A DNA stretch of 64,000 bases, taken from Trema orientale (taxonomy: Eukaryota; Streptophyta; Magnoliopsida; Rosales; Cannabaceae). How positions within the stretch are numbered: the stretch's first letter is position 1; every line of letters begins with the position of its first letter. This document shows positions 61,309 to 64,000 of the stretch, in pieces. A program made the translations under genes and the position numbers. The notes beneath the pieces were generated by a model. It did not search any database. It was not told where the DNA came from and saw nothing but the letters and a program-made list of their open reading frames with translations. Location: assembly GCA_002914845.1 (NCBI GenBank), contig JXTC01000338.1:182347-246346 (forward strand), given 5' to 3'.

Positions 61309-61622
61309 CTGAAAATTTCAGTGTTCTGCAATTTAAATCTTGAAATTTTGGATTCTGTAAAATAATACCTTGATATTAAGAATTTTTGAAAATTAATTAA
61401 TATCCTGGACTTACTTTTTGACCAATTTTAGTAACAAAAAAGTAATAATATCCTCCATTAAAAATACATTAGTCCTTATTATTATTAATTTTGAGGATAT
61501 TATTGTCTTTTACTAGTAAAAATTATTCAACTGGTATTAACTTTCAGAAATTGTTATTCCCAGAATATTATTTTGCAGAGTCTAAACTTCAGTATTTAAA
61601 TTGTATAACATCCAAACTTCAG
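61309..61622. mobile_element. MITE-like element with about 95-bp inverted repeats
   Basis: The left arm CTGAAAATTTCAG...CTGCAATTTAAATCTTGAAA and the reverse of the right arm CTGAAGTTTGGATG...ATACAATTTAAATACTGAAG match along about 95 bp, including (T/G)CTG(T/C)AAAATAATA. No target duplication could be fixed and no reading frame is present. Confidence 0.6.
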
Positions 61623-62039
61623 AGAATCTTTTGCAGTTTACCATAAATTTTGAATGTAAATTTTGTGTTCCTGTTATCAAATTATAATTGTATTTAACTC
61701 TGTTATTTCTTAACATATTCCGAAAAAAGAAAAAGATGTGGCGTTAGATGACAAGAGTAAAAGAAAAGAGAAACGAAATCTGTAGACAGGATTTTCCTCA
61801 CCATAGACGTGTCTCTTTTGGTCACGATTGACTGCATATATAGCAAAATTCTCATATCGAATGAAACTGGACAATTGTTACGGCCTTTTTTGATACCTCC
61901 TTCACGTACGAAAACCCACTAGTAATTAATTAAAAAATTAATCAATTATTACAATTAGGTTACTTTTACTAATTTCCTTTTAGATGATGGGCCAAAAAGT
62001 ATTCCCAGTACCAAACAAATATTAGTACAAATAGGGAAA

Positions 62040-63790
62040 ATTACACCATATACGGTGTTTGAGAAAAAAATTTGAAAAATACGGTGCTTTTGTATTTTTT
62101 AAGGAGTGGTACGATTTTTATTAGAAAAATATTGTTTTTTTTAAAATATTTAGAAAAATATTATTTTTTAAAATGATTTCTAGTAACCAATTTCTGGAAA
62201 CTGGTAACTAGTAACCAAAAATATTTATAACTAGTATATAACTAATAACCAGCAATCAGTAACCAGTTTCTAGAAACTGACAACTAGTAACTATTTTAAA
62301 AATGGTATTTTTCTAAATATTTTTTAAAAAGTGATATTTTCCTAATAAAAACCGTATGAAAATTAGAAAAAAGTGTGACTTCCGTATATTTGTAATTTTT
62401 TTCAGTTTTTGTAGGTATAAGTGTTAGAAACCCGTACAAAGGGTTTTCTTGAGGTTTACCTTCAAAAGTAAAAAGTATTATATAAATACGGTCAGGAGAA
62501 AAGAATTCATTTCCATACGGCATAGAGTTGTTATTTTTGGGGGGGGGGGGGGGGGGGGGGGGGGGAGTGAGAGTGAAAAATACGGTAGCACTATTGTAAA
62601 TAAAGCTATATTCTCAATAAGACGTTTTTCTATTAAAAAGGTCAATAAGTTTAACGAAATCTTTCTAGATTATTAGTTGGGATTCATTCACCATATTTCC
62701 TTCCTTCCCAAGTTCGAGACCCAGCTATCACACTTCTCATTTTTAATTTTTTTTTCCTCCCCTCATTAGCTCTAATTAATGGTTACTAGTTTCCAGTCTC
62801 GTGACTAACTGGTTACCAGTTACTACTAACCAATTTAGTTGTTACTTTAGTTATCAGTTACGAATAACTGATCTAGTAACTAGTTACCAAACTGTAGTAG
62901 TAATCAGATTCACTCATTAAAAAAATAAATTTGGTAACTAGACTAGTTATCATATTGGTTACTAGTTTCTAGTCACCTCTACTAATTTGATTATTGGTTT
63001 TTTGTTTTTGTTTACCATTGCAAATTTAGTTATCAGTTTCTAGCTTAATGTCAGATTAATTAATGGTTACTGGTTTTCAATCTTGTGATTGATTGGTTAC
63101 CAATTACCACTAACCAATTTAGTTGTTATTTTGGTTATCAATATCAAATAACTAATCTAGTTACTAGTTACCAATTTGATTTTTTACTAGTAACAAGAAT
63201 AGTACTTAGATTCACTCATTAAAAAAAATAAATATTAGTTACTAGTTTCTAGTAACCACTACCAATTTAGTTACTAGTTTCTAGTTTCTGGTTACCATTG
63301 CTAATTTGATTATCAATTTCTAGTTTCTGAATCCACTATTAATTTGATTACTAATTATTACCAATTTAGTTACTAAATATCAATTTAATTATCAGTTTTC
63401 AAAGTCACTGTAGTAGTAACAAGATTAGTAATCGGATTTACTCATTAAAAAAAGGGAAAAAAAAAAGATTGGTAACGAGACTAGTTATCATATTGGTTAG
63501 TAATTTTTAGCTATCAGTACCAATTTGGCTACTGGTTTCTTGTTTCTAGTTACCGTTGCTAATTTGGTTATCGGTTTCTAGTTTTCGATTCCACTATCAA
63601 TTTGGTTACTAAATATTACCAATTTATTTACAAATTATCAATTTGGTTACTAGTTTCTAGTTTTGTTTTTTTTTGTTTTTGTTTTTGTTTTTTTTTTTTG
63701 TGGCTAAAATACTAGTTTCTAGTTAGCACATTTATTTTGGTTATCAATTTCTCATTTTTAATTACAACTATTAATTTTGTTACTAGTTTC
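62040..63790. repeat. diverged short-repeat region rich in TAACTAGTTACC-like motifs
   Basis: Two blocks, 62150-62310 and 62770-63790, consist of dozens of variants of GGTTACTAGTTTCTAGT, GTAACTAGTTACCAG and CCAATTTGGTTAC. Spacing is irregular at about 10-20 bp and both orientations occur. It lies between copies of the TTTTTATTAGAAAAAT phrases. No gene. Confidence 0.75.
62539..62565. repeat. 27-base poly-G tract
   Basis: An uninterrupted run of G on the plus strand following TTATTTTT, in an otherwise AT-rich context. Its length may be affected by sequencing error. Confidence 0.85.
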
Positions 63791-63839
63791 AAGTTACTAA
63801 TTACCAAATAATCTATTAGAACCTTAATCAATATATACT

Positions 63840-63988
63840 CTTTTTTTCCTTTGAGGCATTTGATCGAATAGGTAGCAATCACTAAATGATGGGCAGCCAT
63901 GGTAATGGCTTTGCTCGATCTCATAGCCAACAACCAAGATAACCGAACCACTCCTTCCTATGTTGCTTTCATAATCACATCCCTCCAT
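63840..63988 (-). CDS. possible partial exon of an unknown gene
   Basis: From the minus-strand ATG at 63988 an open frame runs about 49 codons to 63840 without a stop ('MEGCDYESNIGRSGSVILVV', then 'GYEIEQSHYHGCPSFSDCY'). It has higher complexity than the surrounding DNA. I do not recognise a domain. No convincing donor site is fixed, and the upstream region is beyond the window, so this may be chance or a transposon scrap. Confidence 0.2.
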
Positions 63989-64000
63989 TTTTCTTTTTCT

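Overview
This window looks like AT-rich nuclear DNA of a flowering plant, most likely a eudicot. It has one spliced host gene. The rest is LTR retrotransposons, solo LTRs and small DNA transposons nested in one another. I cannot name the species. No bacterial-type operons, rRNA, tRNA or CRISPR arrays were seen.

Layout. 1-3900: AT-rich DNA with a probable hAT-type MITE. 3900-5550: decayed LTR sequence of the Athila type. 5548-31191: a minus-strand Ty3/gypsy gag-pol relic. Its pol part (protease and the start of reverse transcriptase, 5548-7161) is separated from its gag (29392-30901) by a 22.2 kb insertion. That insertion (7167-29386) is a minus-strand Ty1/copia element. It carries a second member of its own family (9602-19100) inside pol, and a 3.5 kb solo LTR of another family (24763-28293) inside its 5' LTR. 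31198-34452: probable gypsy LTR, a MITE, and fragments of Athila-like and copia LTRs. 34453-39457: a solo LTR of the same copia family, itself split by another 3.5 kb solo LTR. 39458-47497: Athila-like elements in opposite orientations, one with a recognisable plant-transposon ORF relic and one with two LTRs, a tRNA primer site and a gag fragment. 47498-52000: gene-poor, with a probable copia-type LTR and primer site at 50927-51469.

52070-57303 is the only convincing host gene. It encodes a plant Agenet (Tudor-like) protein with a C-terminal DUF724 domain. I reconstruct it as 11 coding exons that keep frame throughout, about 905 residues. Three consecutive exons are tandem duplicates, each with two internal repeats. 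A decayed fourth copy lies just upstream and would stop translation if spliced in.

Downstream, 57.9-63.8 kb holds several long-inverted-repeat MITEs (one with a clear 9-bp target duplication), an Athila LTR scrap, and a region of diverged short repeats built on TAACTAGTTACC-like motifs, with a 27-base poly-G run. A possible partial exon of an unknown gene runs off the right edge on the minus strand.

The relative age order of insertions can be read from the nesting: gypsy first, then the outer copia element into it, then the inner copia copy and the 3.5 kb LTR into that (order of these two unknown). All element coding regions are broken by stops and deletions, so none looks able to encode its own mobility.
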